A stretch of DNA of 64,000 bases. Source: Tamlana sp038148895 (GTDB lineage: Bacteria > Bacteroidota > Bacteroidia > Flavobacteriales > Flavobacteriaceae). Position 1 is the stretch's first letter. The number at the start of each line of letters is the position of its first letter. This document shows positions 44,504-52,737 of this stretch, piece by piece. The position numbers and the translations under genes are program-made. The stretch lies in the NCBI GenBank assembly GCA_038148895.1, contig JBBVGQ010000001.1. One strand, 5' to 3'. The notes under the pieces are model-generated. The model was given only the letters and a program-made list of their open reading frames with translations. It did no database searches and was not told the origin of the DNA.

Positions 44504-44971
44504 TCACCAAGATTTAAAAGGTTTTTTGCTTAGCTGGGAATTGTAATACTTCAAATTACCCGTTACTTCTTCACCCAACCAATCAGGTTTTTCAAAAATT
44601 TCGTTTTTTCCGGAAAGCTCAATTTCGGCCATTACCAAACCTTCATTCTCACCAAAAAACTCGTCTATCTCAAAAATATGGTTTTTAACCTTTACTTCAT
44701 AGCGTATTTTATCAATGATGCCTGGTTCGCAAAGATTTAACAGTTCTTTAGCATCTTCGGCGGTTATTTGCGTTTCCCATTCAAAACGTGTTAATCCATC
44801 TTTGGACGACTCACCTTTCACCGTCAAAAAACCTGAATCACCCTTTATTCTTACCCTAACAGTACGTTCTTTGTGCGTATTCAAAAAACCTTGAATAAGC
44901 TTTGTTTTGCTAAATGCTTCGGATTTATAGGCATCTGAAATTACTAAGAATTTACGTTCAATTTCTGTCAT
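44504..44971 (-). CDS. CYTH domain protein (triphosphatase-like)
   Basis: A 155-residue protein of the CYTH family, whose members hydrolyse inorganic or organic triphosphates. The N-terminal EIERKFLV is the ExExK signature; RVRIKGDSGFLTVKG and the acidic tunnel strands follow. It is the first gene of a CYTH-YciI-EEP unit divergent from dinB. Confidence 0.92.
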   Translation of the reverse strand: MTEIERKFLVISDAYKSEAFSKTKLIQGFLNTHKERTVRVRIKGDSGFLTVKGESSKDGLTRFEWETQITAEDAKELLNLCEPGIIDKIRYEVKVKNHIFEIDEFFGENEGLVMAEIELSGKNEIFEKPDWLGEEVTGNLKYYNSQLSKKPFKSW

Positions 44972-45014
44972 TAGTTATGTTTATTTATTTTTCTAATCCT
45001 GCTGGGAAGGTAAA

Positions 45015-45044
45015 CCATTAAATGGCTTTTAATGCCTAAATTTA
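45015..45044 (+). promoter_or_regulatory. dinB promoter with 11-bp palindrome
   Basis: TAAATTTA (45037-45044), one base off TAnnTTTG, lies 4 nt before the ATG of dinB. Centred 17 nt upstream of this box is a perfect palindrome CCATT-A-AATGG (45015-45025), in the region a repressor would occupy between -33 and -7. Confidence 0.35.
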
Positions 45045-45048
45045 CATT

Positions 45049-46149
45049 ATGTCTTTTGATTTACCAATCCGAAAAATTATTCATGTTGATATGGATGCTT
45101 TTTATGCGTCTGTGGAACAAATGGATAATCCTGAGCTTAAGGGCAAACCCATTGCCGTTGGTGGCGACGGTAAGCGCGGTGTGGTTAGTGCCGCCAGTTA
45201 CGAAGCCAGAAAATTTGGTGTAAAAAGTGCCATGGCTGGAAACTTAGCCGCTAAACTATGCTCGGATTTGATTTTTGTAAAACCCCGTTTTGACAGGTAT
45301 ACTGAAATTTCGAAAAAAATTAGGGTTATTTTTTACGATTATACCGATTTAGTTGAACCTTTGTCACTTGATGAAGCATATTTAGATGTTACCGAAAATA
45401 AAAAGGGCAACCCAAGTGCCTCACTCATTGCTCAGGAGATAAGAGAACGTATTTTAACAGAAATTGGCTTAACGGCATCTGCTGGCATTTCCATAAATAA
45501 GTTTATTGCTAAAATTGCTAGTGATTATAACAAACCCGACGGGCAAAAAACCGTTAAGCCCGAAGAGGTCATCGAGTTTTTAGAGCAATTGGATATCAGA
45601 AAATTTTATGGCGTTGGTAAAGTTACCGCCGAAAAAATGTATCAAAAAGGCATTTTTACCGGAATGGATTTAAAGCAAAAATCACTAGAATACCTTGATG
45701 AAAATTTTGGTAAATCTGGTAGATATTACTACCATGTTGTGCGGGGTATTCATAACAGTGAAGTAAAACCAAATCGCATAAGGAAAAGTCTGGCTGCCGA
45801 ACGTACTTTTAGTGAAAATCTTTCAAGCGAGGTGTTCATGCTTAAAAAACTAGAACATATAGCCGAAGAAGTATCAAGAAGGTTGAACAAAAGCAAGGTT
45901 TCTGGAAAAACAGTGACCCTGAAAATAAAATATAGTGATTTTACATTACAAACACGGAGCAAAACCTTGCCCTATTTCATTAATGATAAAAGCATTATTT
46001 TAGAAACAGCAAAAGAATTACTCTATCAAGACAAGCTCAATAATTCCGTACGTTTATTGGGTATTAGCATTTCAAATTTAAACACAGAAACTAAAAAGAT
46101 TCAAGAAAAAACAAAAGCAGTGAGTGTGCAATTGAAGTTTGAATTTTAA
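45049..46149 (+). CDS. dinB: DNA polymerase IV (Y family)
   Basis: A 366-residue error-prone translesion polymerase. Catalytic motifs are complete: HVDMDAFYASVEQ (metal-binding Asp), SLDEAYLDVT (Asp-Glu) and GISINKFIAKIAS. A little-finger domain follows (about 245-345). The C-terminus LKFEF resembles a clamp-binding peptide only weakly. The start codon is only 4 nt from a probable -7 box. It is divergent from the CYTH gene. Confidence 0.96.
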   Translation: MSFDLPIRKIIHVDMDAFYASVEQMDNPELKGKPIAVGGDGKRGVVSAASYEARKFGVKSAMAGNLAAKLCSDLIFVKPRFDRYTEISKKIRVIFYDYTDLVEPLSLDEAYLDVTENKKGNPSASLIAQEIRERILTEIGLTASAGISINKFIAKIASDYNKPDGQKTVKPEEVIEFLEQLDIRKFYGVGKVTAEKMYQKGIFTGMDLKQKSLEYLDENFGKSGRYYYHVVRGIHNSEVKPNRIRKSLAAERTFSENLSSEVFMLKKLEHIAEEVSRRLNKSKVSGKTVTLKIKYSDFTLQTRSKTLPYFINDKSIILETAKELLYQDKLNNSVRLLGISISNLNTETKKIQEKTKAVSVQLKFEF

Positions 46150-46285
46150 TAGGTTTTTACAAACAACGCTTGGTTTCATTTTGGATCAAACTTTTATAGG
46201 CATTAATCAATTTTCTATTCTGAAGTAGATGTAATATCGCAGCCAAAAAAACAAAAATTCGATTTAGTTTCTTAAAAAAAATATG

Positions 46286-46293
46286 TACGTTTG
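46286..46293 (+). promoter_or_regulatory. -7 box (TACGTTTG) of the TerB gene
   Basis: An exact TAnnTTTG match, 23 nt before the TerB ATG. A -33 TTG is not obvious. Confidence 0.5.
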
Positions 46294-46316
46294 CAGCACC
46301 AATAAAACAAAAGGAT

Positions 46317-46748
46317 ATGTCGTTTGCAGATTTATTTGATAGCGGATTTAAACAGCGTAATGTAGACCATTTTGCTGCTATTGTTCGTGTTGCCATGGAT
46401 GATGGAATTATTACTCCTGAAGAACAAGCATTTTTGGACCGATTAGCACGCAATCTAGGTATTACCGAAGGGGATTATAAACAAATCTTGAAGGATTACA
46501 AATCACACCCTATTAACCCTCCGGTATCGTACGACAGACGTTTAGAGCGTTTATATGATTTGGTACGTATGGTACATGTTGACCAAATTAAGGGTGACCC
46601 TGAGCACAAACTTTTAAATAAAATAGGAGTTGGTTTAGGTTTTCATGCTGTTAACGTAAAATACATTGTTGATAAAGCTTTAACTTTAGTACATAACGGA
46701 GTAGACTTAGATACTTTTGTTGACCAAATAAAGAACATGAACAAATAA
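46317..46748 (+). CDS. TerB-family protein
   Basis: A 143-residue all-helical protein of the TerB family, cytoplasmic. DHFAAIVRVAMDDGIITPEEQAF has the acidic helix pattern (DGxITxEE) of TerB metal-binding domains, repeated more loosely after VRMVHVDQIKGDPEH. TerB domains occur in tellurite-resistance and stress contexts, but no other ter genes are here, so the role is unknown. It is a single-gene unit with a strong terminator. Confidence 0.88.
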   Translation: MSFADLFDSGFKQRNVDHFAAIVRVAMDDGIITPEEQAFLDRLARNLGITEGDYKQILKDYKSHPINPPVSYDRRLERLYDLVRMVHVDQIKGDPEHKLLNKIGVGLGFHAVNVKYIVDKALTLVHNGVDLDTFVDQIKNMNK

Positions 46749-46774
46749 AACAAATTAAACTTTAATAAATACAA

Positions 46775-46801
46775 GCGCTCAAGAAATTGGGCGCTTTTTT
46801 T
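46775..46801 (+). terminator. Intrinsic terminator of the TerB gene
   Basis: GCGCTCAA, GAAA tetraloop, TTGGGCGC, then seven T. All eight pairs form, one as T-G wobble. Confidence 0.88.
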
Positions 46802-46969
46802 ATGACATTTTTGAACATTAAAAAAGGATAATGCCAACAGTAAACATTATCCTTTCTTACAACAGATAGTAAACTACCTTGAATTAGCCCACAAATTGTT
46901 CAAAAGAAAAAATCAATAATATAGAAACAATCTTGGGGTGATTTAAATCTCGATTATCGAGTAAATTAG

Positions 46970-47635
46970 CTAAACTCTTCCACATTTTTGATTAGTTGCG
47001 TTGATTATTGAATTATAAACATCAACACTTAAAAATTGTGGCGTATAAGTGTCACCTAAATTTTCAATTCCTTTTAGAAAGGCCCTTAAATGATTAGTAG
47101 ACCCGCATTTTAAATTTTCAAAAACAGCTATTAAACTGGTGTTTGAAGTCGCATCTATGTACTCTTGTAAATCTACAATATCTAAATCTTCAATAGTCGC
47201 TCCAATCTGTAGAGCATCGGCGGCACTTTTTGAACCATCGCTGATAAATTGGTCATAAAAATCTTGTAAAGTCTTATCGGTAAATTGACCTGCTGGTAAT
47301 ATTTTATAGTCTATACCATATTGCACCAAGAGGCTTTCAACAGCATCCATATGCGATTGTTCACTATTCTTTATATTGGCAAACTGGTTAATAGACCATA
47401 AATTGTCTAAAAACACATAAGTATCCCTAGCCAATTTTTCTTCCTCAAGCATAAAAAGCAATGCCTCTTTGTCAGAATCGTTTAACTCTTGTGCGTTAAG
47501 GTTATCGTTAAGCTCATTAATACTGTTTTCATTAAGCTCATTAATACTGTCCTCTTCATTACATGCATATAAAAAAGAGAATGAAAGGGCAAGTATAATG
47601 GCCGTAATTACGGAGTTTAAATGTTTCGTTTTCAT
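46970..47635 (-). CDS. DUF2202 ferritin-like lipoprotein
   Basis: A 221-residue lipoprotein (lipobox LYACNEED, Cys about 25) with a ferritin-like four-helix DUF2202 domain: EALLFMLEEEKLARDTYVFL (EE-x-LARD), EQSHMDAVESLL and the closing HLRAFLKGIENLG. Such domains can hold a di-metal centre; function is unproven. After the signal peptide, residues 28-45 repeat SINELNEN/SINELNDN, from a 24-nt tandem duplication. It is divergent from the copper-receptor operon. Confidence 0.88.
   Translation of the reverse strand: MKTKHLNSVITAIILALSFSFLYACNEEDSINELNENSINELNDNLNAQELNDSDKEALLFMLEEEKLARDTYVFLDNLWSINQFANIKNSEQSHMDAVESLLVQYGIDYKILPAGQFTDKTLQDFYDQFISDGSKSAADALQIGATIEDLDIVDLQEYIDATSNTSLIAVFENLKCGSTNHLRAFLKGIENLGDTYTPQFLSVDVYNSIINATNQKCGRV
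47508..47550. repeat. 24-nt tandem repeat inside the DUF2202 gene
   Basis: A 19-nt identical core beginning TTAAGCTCATT at 47508 recurs at 47532 (period 24 nt). It encodes the repeated SINELN linker just after the lipobox and keeps the frame. Confidence 0.8.
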
Positions 47636-47724
47636 CTTTTTCTTATTTTAAATTTTATCTAAAATTAGAGAATAAAAACAATCTATTGGGCTACTTAAGT
47701 TACACATGAAAACATCTTGTTTTA

Positions 47725-47740
47725 TGTGATAAATGTCACC
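47725..47740 (+). promoter_or_regulatory. CRP/FNR-like operator (TGTGA-N6-TCACC)
   Basis: TGTGA (47725-47729), TAAATG, TCACC (47736-47740) matches the CRP/FNR family palindrome TGTGA-N6-TCACA at nine of ten fixed positions. Its centre, 47732.5, is 41.5 nt upstream of the start inferred from the TAATTTTG box at 47761-47768. That is the class II activator spacing. The promoter also lacks a -33 TTG. Confidence 0.55.
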
Positions 47741-47760
47741 TAAAATAATGGTAATTGTCT

Positions 47761-47768
47761 TAATTTTG
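47761..47768 (+). promoter_or_regulatory. -7 box (TAATTTTG) of the copper-receptor operon
   Basis: An exact TAnnTTTG match. Only 5 nt separate it from the GTG start at 47774, so the transcript would begin at or near that codon. Confidence 0.5.
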
Positions 47769-47773
47769 CATCC

Positions 47774-48151
47774 GTGAAAAACTGGGCTAACCTAATTGTA
47801 TTTTTGTTAAGCACACTTATGCTGTACAACAGCTTAAAGGTTTCTGCCACTTATGCCTACTATAGCTTAGACCCAGTGGGTTTTATTGAAAAGCTTTGCG
47901 AAAATAAAGATAAACCCGAAATGCAATGTAATGGTCAGTGCCATCTGAAAAAAGTAGCCCAATCGTCAAATGAAAAAAGCAGCGAGCCCACCAAACTTAT
48001 AAATTTTGATGAGCTTTTACTTTTTAAACATGAGCTTTTTAACTATAACTTAACCCCTGAGTTTTTCACCCAAACGAAACGTATTATTTCTTATCTAAAT
48101 TTATACAGTTTTAGCTTTAAAACGTTTTGTTTTCATCCTCCTCAGTCATAG
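47774..48151 (+). CDS. Small Cys-rich membrane protein preceding the copper receptor
   Basis: A 125-residue protein with one N-terminal hydrophobic helix (about 6-22) and a Cys cluster LCENKDKPEMQCNGQCHLKK (Cys about 42, 52 and 56). A Phe-rich tail ends FCFHPPQS. The Cys/His cluster and the final Pro-Pro tail recall the small HYC/CC/PP proteins that sit beside metal TonB receptors in Bacteroidota; I do not claim family membership. A metal-binding role is inferred. The GTG start fits the frame; the only alternative is the ATG at 47819, which would cut the helix. Confidence 0.72.
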   Translation: MKNWANLIVFLLSTLMLYNSLKVSATYAYYSLDPVGFIEKLCENKDKPEMQCNGQCHLKKVAQSSNEKSSEPTKLINFDELLLFKHELFNYNLTPEFFTQTKRIISYLNLYSFSFKTFCFHPPQS

Positions 48152-48235
48152 GTCATTTTCTAGATAAATCAATCTTTTTTGTGTTTTAAACACTGAAAAG
48201 TAATCGACTTATTTCAAATTTTTAAAAGCTATAAA

Positions 48236-50329
48236 ATGAAAATATTATATAGTGTGCTTTTGGGTACGCTAATATCTGTTGTGTCCTTTGGTCAAACTAA
48301 ACAGGAAACCCAGCAAGACAGCACGCAACAAAAAATAAACCAATTAAACGAGGTGATTGTTACAGGAAACCACAAAACTGACCCTGTATTTTCCACCGTC
48401 ACCAACGATTATGAAAAAAACATAGTCCAACCTAAAAACGTAACCGATTTATTTAATGGCATCAATGGGTTTTCGGTGATAAAGCGAGGAAACTATGCCA
48501 TAGATCCAAGTTTTAGGGCCAGCCAATACGAACAATTAAATGTGCAATATGATGGTGGCACAAAAGCCATGCATGCTTGCCCAAATAGAATGGACCCCAT
48601 TACAACACACGTAACACCCGAAGAAATTTCGAAAATTGAAATCATAAAAGGCCCCTTTACGGTTCGCTACGGGGCTACTTTTGGGGGTGTTATAAATATG
48701 GTTTCACAAAAACCAGACTATTTGGATAAGGGATTCCACGGAAAAGTATCGACTGGATATGAAACCAATGGAAATTCTATTGTCAATATGCTTCAACTTC
48801 AATACATTCAAAATAAGTATGATATTGTTGCAAATATGGGGTTCAGGGATTTTGGCAACTACGAAGATGGGAATAACGTAGAAATCCCTTCCTCTTTCAG
48901 AAGCACAGATTATGGTGTGAAACTTGGTTACAATTTTACAAAAAACCAACGCCTGCAAACCCAATGGAGACAGTCGTTTGGCCGCGATGTACAACACGCT
49001 GCTCTACCCATGGATACCGAATATGATAACAGTAGCATTCTATCTTTGGATTACCACATTTCAGATTTGGGTGAAACAGTTAAAAACTTTTCCGCAAAGG
49101 CATACTATAGTTTTGTAGATCATTTAATGAACAATTTTAACAGACCCACTTTTATGATGATGGAAGCCACTTCAGCGGTGGAAGCGACTACACTAGGCGG
49201 AAAATTGGAGTTGACATGGCAACCTGCAAAAGAGCTCATGGTTTTTAGTGGGTTAGATATTATGAATATTGCCAGGGATGGTGGAAGAACCAGAACCGTA
49301 AAACTGGACATGATGGGCATGCCATTACCAAACCCCATGGTGTTTAACGACAAAGTTTGGCAAGACAGTTACATTAACGATTTTGGTCTTTTTACCGAAA
49401 CCAAATGGTCAATAAACCCAACCACCATATTAACTGCGGGCATGCGTTTTGATATGGTTAAAAGTGATATTGACGACCCTGAAGCTGACTTTGCCGCTAG
49501 ATATAATTTAGAAGAAAAAACAGATAACAATTTAAGCGGAACGATATCCCTTAAAAAATTGGTTTCAGACCATTTTACCGTCGAGGCTGCTTATGGTCGT
49601 GGGGTACGCTCTGCCAATATGATAGAACGTTACATCAATCATTTTACAGTTGGCCAAGACCCTTATGAATATTTGGGAAATCCAAACCTTAAACCCGAAG
49701 TTAACAATCAATTTGAAATTGGTTTTAAAGGAGATAATCTAAAAAATACCTTTAAATATTCGGCAAATGTTTACTATTCTAAGTTTGAAAACTATATTGT
49801 TGCTGTTGTTGACCCGAACATAAACCGAAAATACATGCCGATGGCAGAACCAAGAAATGTAAAAGTATTTAGAAATTTAAACGATGCTTACAAAACTGGG
49901 TTTGAAACCATGGCTCAAGTTAATTTTTTAAATGATTTTTATTTCAAAACGGAATTGGCTTATGTGTATACCAAAAACAACGACTTAGGGGAATCCTTGC
50001 CCCTTACCCCTCCGTTTAATACCAGCCTTTCATTGGGTTTAAAGCGTGAAAAATATTGGGCAAATGTTCAGTACAACATAACGAGCAAACAAGACAAAAT
50101 AGCAGAAAGCTTTGGAGAAACCACAACAAATGGTTATGAAACCATGGATATTCGTTTTGGCATTAAACCACTAAAGAACCTCAGTGTCGGGGTGGCTGCA
50201 TTAAACGTTTTTGATGAAACTTACAACAACCACTTAAACTTCAGTTTTACAAACCAGGCCGACTTTGGTAGAATTCCAATAACAGAGCCAGGAAGAAACT
50301 TCAGTACTTTTGTACAGTACAATTTTTAG
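48236..50329 (+). CDS. TonB-dependent receptor with OprC-type copper site
   Basis: A 697-residue outer-membrane receptor: signal peptide (about 1-20), plug domain (about 35-155) and 22-strand barrel ending in Phe. It carries CxxxM in HACPNRMDP (Cys115, Met119) and HxM in FVDHLMNN (His296, Met298). In Pseudomonas OprC the copper ligands are CxxxM (143, 147) and HxM (323, 325), the same motifs with almost the same spacing (181 against 180 residues). Copper acquisition is therefore the likely role, possibly for cytochrome oxidase or nitrous oxide reductase. It lies 84 nt after the small Cys-rich gene. Confidence 0.88.
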   Translation: MKILYSVLLGTLISVVSFGQTKQETQQDSTQQKINQLNEVIVTGNHKTDPVFSTVTNDYEKNIVQPKNVTDLFNGINGFSVIKRGNYAIDPSFRASQYEQLNVQYDGGTKAMHACPNRMDPITTHVTPEEISKIEIIKGPFTVRYGATFGGVINMVSQKPDYLDKGFHGKVSTGYETNGNSIVNMLQLQYIQNKYDIVANMGFRDFGNYEDGNNVEIPSSFRSTDYGVKLGYNFTKNQRLQTQWRQSFGRDVQHAALPMDTEYDNSSILSLDYHISDLGETVKNFSAKAYYSFVDHLMNNFNRPTFMMMEATSAVEATTLGGKLELTWQPAKELMVFSGLDIMNIARDGGRTRTVKLDMMGMPLPNPMVFNDKVWQDSYINDFGLFTETKWSINPTTILTAGMRFDMVKSDIDDPEADFAARYNLEEKTDNNLSGTISLKKLVSDHFTVEAAYGRGVRSANMIERYINHFTVGQDPYEYLGNPNLKPEVNNQFEIGFKGDNLKNTFKYSANVYYSKFENYIVAVVDPNINRKYMPMAEPRNVKVFRNLNDAYKTGFETMAQVNFLNDFYFKTELAYVYTKNNDLGESLPLTPPFNTSLSLGLKREKYWANVQYNITSKQDKIAESFGETTTNGYETMDIRFGIKPLKNLSVGVAALNVFDETYNNHLNFSFTNQADFGRIPITEPGRNFSTFVQYNF

Positions 50330-50332
50330 GTA

Positions 50333-50369
50333 AAAAAAGAGGGCATAAATTTATGCTCTCTTTTTTTTT
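50333..50369. terminator. Bidirectional terminator after the copper receptor
   Basis: AGAGGGCATAAA pairs with TTTATGCTCTCT (one G-T wobble), flanked by A7 on the left and T9 on the right. It lies between convergent genes. Confidence 0.85.
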
Positions 50370-50372
50370 GCA

Positions 50373-51278
50373 TCAAAAGAAAATCTCCTGTGCCAACCTG
50401 AATGTATTGGCGTGGGCATCTACAATGGCTTTAATTTCTGGGGAATATCCCCCGCCCATCGAGCACATTACGGGAATATTATAATCTTTACAGGTTTTGA
50501 GCACAAAATGGTCACGCTCTTTACATCCGTTAATAGTCATGCCCAGTTTTCCCAATTTATCGGAAGCTATAACATCAACACCACTGAGATAGTAAATAAA
50601 ATCAGGCTGTTCCTCTTCAATAAGTTTTGGCAAAATTTCTTTTAAGATTTTCAAATAGGTTTTATCATCTGTGTTATTTTCTAAAGCAATATCCAAGTCG
50701 CTTTGTTCCTTCACAAAAGGATAATTGCTTTTTCCGTGCATTGAAAAAGTAAACACGTTTGAGTCATTCTGAAAAATTTCTGCTGTACCATTTCCTTGGT
50801 GCACATCTAAATCTACAATCAATATTTTTTTAGCTAATTTTTCATTTAGAAGATAACGAGCTCCGATAGCTTGATCGTTAAACATACAGAAAGCCTCTCC
50901 CCGATTTGAATAGGCATGATGTGTGCCTCCCGCAATATTCAAGGCCACACCATATTTAAGCGCATGTTTACTGGCTTTAATCGTGCCATCAGCAATTACA
51001 ATTTCGCGTTCAACAAGTGTTTCACTTAACGGAAAACCTATTTTTCTTGCGGCGCGTTTATCCAATGTTAAATTGAGTAAATCGTAAAAATAGATGGGTT
51101 CATGCACATTTAAAATTGGCGTCTCATCAAGCATACGTTCAGGCTCAAAAAAGTTACTACTTGTGCAAGTACCCTCATGCAGTAACTGTTCGGGCAACAA
51201 CTCATATTTAATCATGGGAAACCGATGCCCTTTGGGCAAAGGATGTTTATAAATTGGGTGATAGGCAATTTTTAACAT
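50373..51278 (-). CDS. Histone deacetylase-family amidohydrolase
   Basis: A 301-residue zinc hydrolase of the HDAC/acetoin-utilisation superfamily. The motifs AGGTHHAY, VDLDVHQGNGTAEIF and GGYSPE supply the His-His and Asp/His/Asp zinc ligands. Bacterial members deacetylate polyamines or other acylated amines; the substrate here is unknown. No signal peptide is visible. It starts 4 nt downstream of the cyclase gene stop, so both share a transcript. Confidence 0.93.
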   Translation of the reverse strand: MLKIAYHPIYKHPLPKGHRFPMIKYELLPEQLLHEGTCTSSNFFEPERMLDETPILNVHEPIYFYDLLNLTLDKRAARKIGFPLSETLVEREIVIADGTIKASKHALKYGVALNIAGGTHHAYSNRGEAFCMFNDQAIGARYLLNEKLAKKILIVDLDVHQGNGTAEIFQNDSNVFTFSMHGKSNYPFVKEQSDLDIALENNTDDKTYLKILKEILPKLIEEEQPDFIYYLSGVDVIASDKLGKLGMTINGCKERDHFVLKTCKDYNIPVMCSMGGGYSPEIKAIVDAHANTFRLAQEIFF

Positions 51279-51282
51279 GGCA

Positions 51283-52107
51283 TTATTTTACAAATGCCAC
51301 AATCCTTAATGGTGCCCCACTACCGCCTTTAATTTTCATCGGTAAGGCTACAACTTCAAAGCCTTTAGGTGGGAGTTTACCCAGATTCGTTAAGTTTTCG
51401 AATGCTGGTATATTTTCAGATAAAAGTATAACGTGCGTTTTAAAATATTGCGATTGCCCATAATCAATACTTGGGGTATCAATACCAATGGAATGAATAC
51501 TTCTGTTCTCAACCAACCATTGTGCTGCCTCAGGAGATAGACCGGGAAAATGAAGCAACTTAACAGCTTCATCCCCTCTTTGGTCTGTACCCAGATACTT
51601 CTTTTTGTCAGGATAGTATTTTGAAAACCCCGTTTCTAAAAGCACGATACTGCCCTTTGGAATTTCCATACCTTCCTGTTTTTCCCAATTGATAAAATCT
51701 TCAACAGAAATCAAGTAATCTGGATTGTTTAAAGCTTTTTCGGAAACATCAATTTTAATGGCCTTGCCTATCAGGTTTTCCAACGGAATTTCATTAACAA
51801 ACTGTTTGTCTTTCGCAAAATGAATGGGTGCATCTATATGTGTACCGCCGTGCTCGGCAGTTGCAAAATTATTGGCAGCATAATAAAACCCTTTATCTGT
51901 TTCTCCCGCAGCCACTACGTCCAATTCAAATTCTTTGGCAGTGACCCAATACACCGTTTCCTCTGAAAATTCATGTGTTAAATCTATGATTTGTCTTTTA
52001 GTGGACTCTTCATTTTTTTGAGAATCGGCGGTCTTTTCTGCTTTATCCGTTGCATTATTGCAACCAAACAATAACAAACTGGATAAAATGTATGATGACT
52101 TTTGCAT
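51283..52107 (-). CDS. Cyclase-family (kynurenine formamidase-like) lipoprotein
   Basis: A 274-residue lipoprotein (lipobox LLLFGCNN) of the metal-dependent cyclase family. The hallmark HGGTHIDAPIHF is present, with VLLETGFSKYY and the C-terminal GAPLRIVAFV. Family members hydrolyse N-formylkynurenine or similar amides. Export to the periplasm is unusual for a kynurenine enzyme, so the substrate is left open. ATG 52107 is chosen for the lipoprotein signal; the longer frame starts at 52140. Confidence 0.87.
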   Translation of the reverse strand: MQKSSYILSSLLLFGCNNATDKAEKTADSQKNEESTKRQIIDLTHEFSEETVYWVTAKEFELDVVAAGETDKGFYYAANNFATAEHGGTHIDAPIHFAKDKQFVNEIPLENLIGKAIKIDVSEKALNNPDYLISVEDFINWEKQEGMEIPKGSIVLLETGFSKYYPDKKKYLGTDQRGDEAVKLLHFPGLSPEAAQWLVENRSIHSIGIDTPSIDYGQSQYFKTHVILLSENIPAFENLTNLGKLPPKGFEVVALPMKIKGGSGAPLRIVAFVK

Positions 52108-52150
52108 GTATTTAAAATTAGGCATGAAAACAGATTTCAAATTAGTTAAG

Positions 52151-52543
52151 TTAGTTTCTGTTATTTATTCTTTTAAAACTATATTCTGCCATTCTAAGAA
52201 AAATTAAAATGCATGCAACAACAGTTGAAAACCATGCGCAATTGTATACTCCAAAATAAAAATCTTCAATTGGAATTAGATTGTGAAATTGAGTCCCTAA
52301 AACAATAAGAACCAAGAAAATTCGAATTACAATCTTATACGTACTCGGTTTTATAAGCATTTCATAGATACCTAGTATTAAAACAAACACGAATAAGCTT
52401 TCACCATGAAAAAATCTGTCCACTAAACCATCTAATTCAGGATGACTTTTCCCCCACTCAACATAATCATAATAGGATTTTAATGACAAAATAAATTGAA
52501 TAATAATTATAATTACTGAAAAAAGAGGTTTGTACAATTTCAT
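52151..52543 (-). CDS. Small four-helix membrane protein of unknown function
   Basis: A 130-residue integral membrane protein with about four hydrophobic helices (roughly 5-24, 49-67, 76-92 and 104-123). A hydrophilic segment YVEWGKSHPELDGLVDRFF lies between the first two. I do not recognise the family. The gene lies 43 nt upstream of the cyclase gene. ATG 52543 is preferred to 52597. Confidence 0.65.
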   Translation of the reverse strand: MKLYKPLFSVIIIIIQFILSLKSYYDYVEWGKSHPELDGLVDRFFHGESLFVFVLILGIYEMLIKPSTYKIVIRIFLVLIVLGTQFHNLIPIEDFYFGVYNCAWFSTVVACILIFLRMAEYSFKRINNRN

Positions 52544-52638
52544 AATTAATATGAATATATTATCAAATGTAGACATGAACCTTATAAAGATAAACAAAAG
52601 TGCTAGAAGTTAGAAGCCTCATCATTCCTCTGTCCAAT

Positions 52639-52674
52639 GAAAAAACCCATTAGGTTATAAAATCTAATGGGTTT
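52639..52674 (-). terminator. Intrinsic terminator of the 53-residue gene
   Basis: On the minus strand AAACCCATTAG, 10-nt loop, CTAATGGGTTT, extended by further T to six. It lies 64 nt after the stop of the small gene. Confidence 0.75.
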
Positions 52675-52706
52675 GGGATAATTTTACTTTTGAATTATTT
52701 TGATAA

Positions 52707-52732
52707 GATGCTGAAACCAGTTCAGTATGACA
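52707..52732 (-). repeat. Dispersed palindromic repeat, copy B
   Basis: ATGCTGAA-ACCAG-TTCAGTAT followed by GACA, differing at two positions from copy A at 11356-11381. It lies 5 nt after the stop of a minus-strand gene, in the same orientation as copy A. Confidence 0.68.
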
Positions 52733-52737
52733 AAGAT

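Noticed and set aside
46317..46748. Tellurite-resistance island
   Set aside because: Only lone TerB-type genes are present here and at 58868-59644; no terC, terD or terZ relatives lie near.
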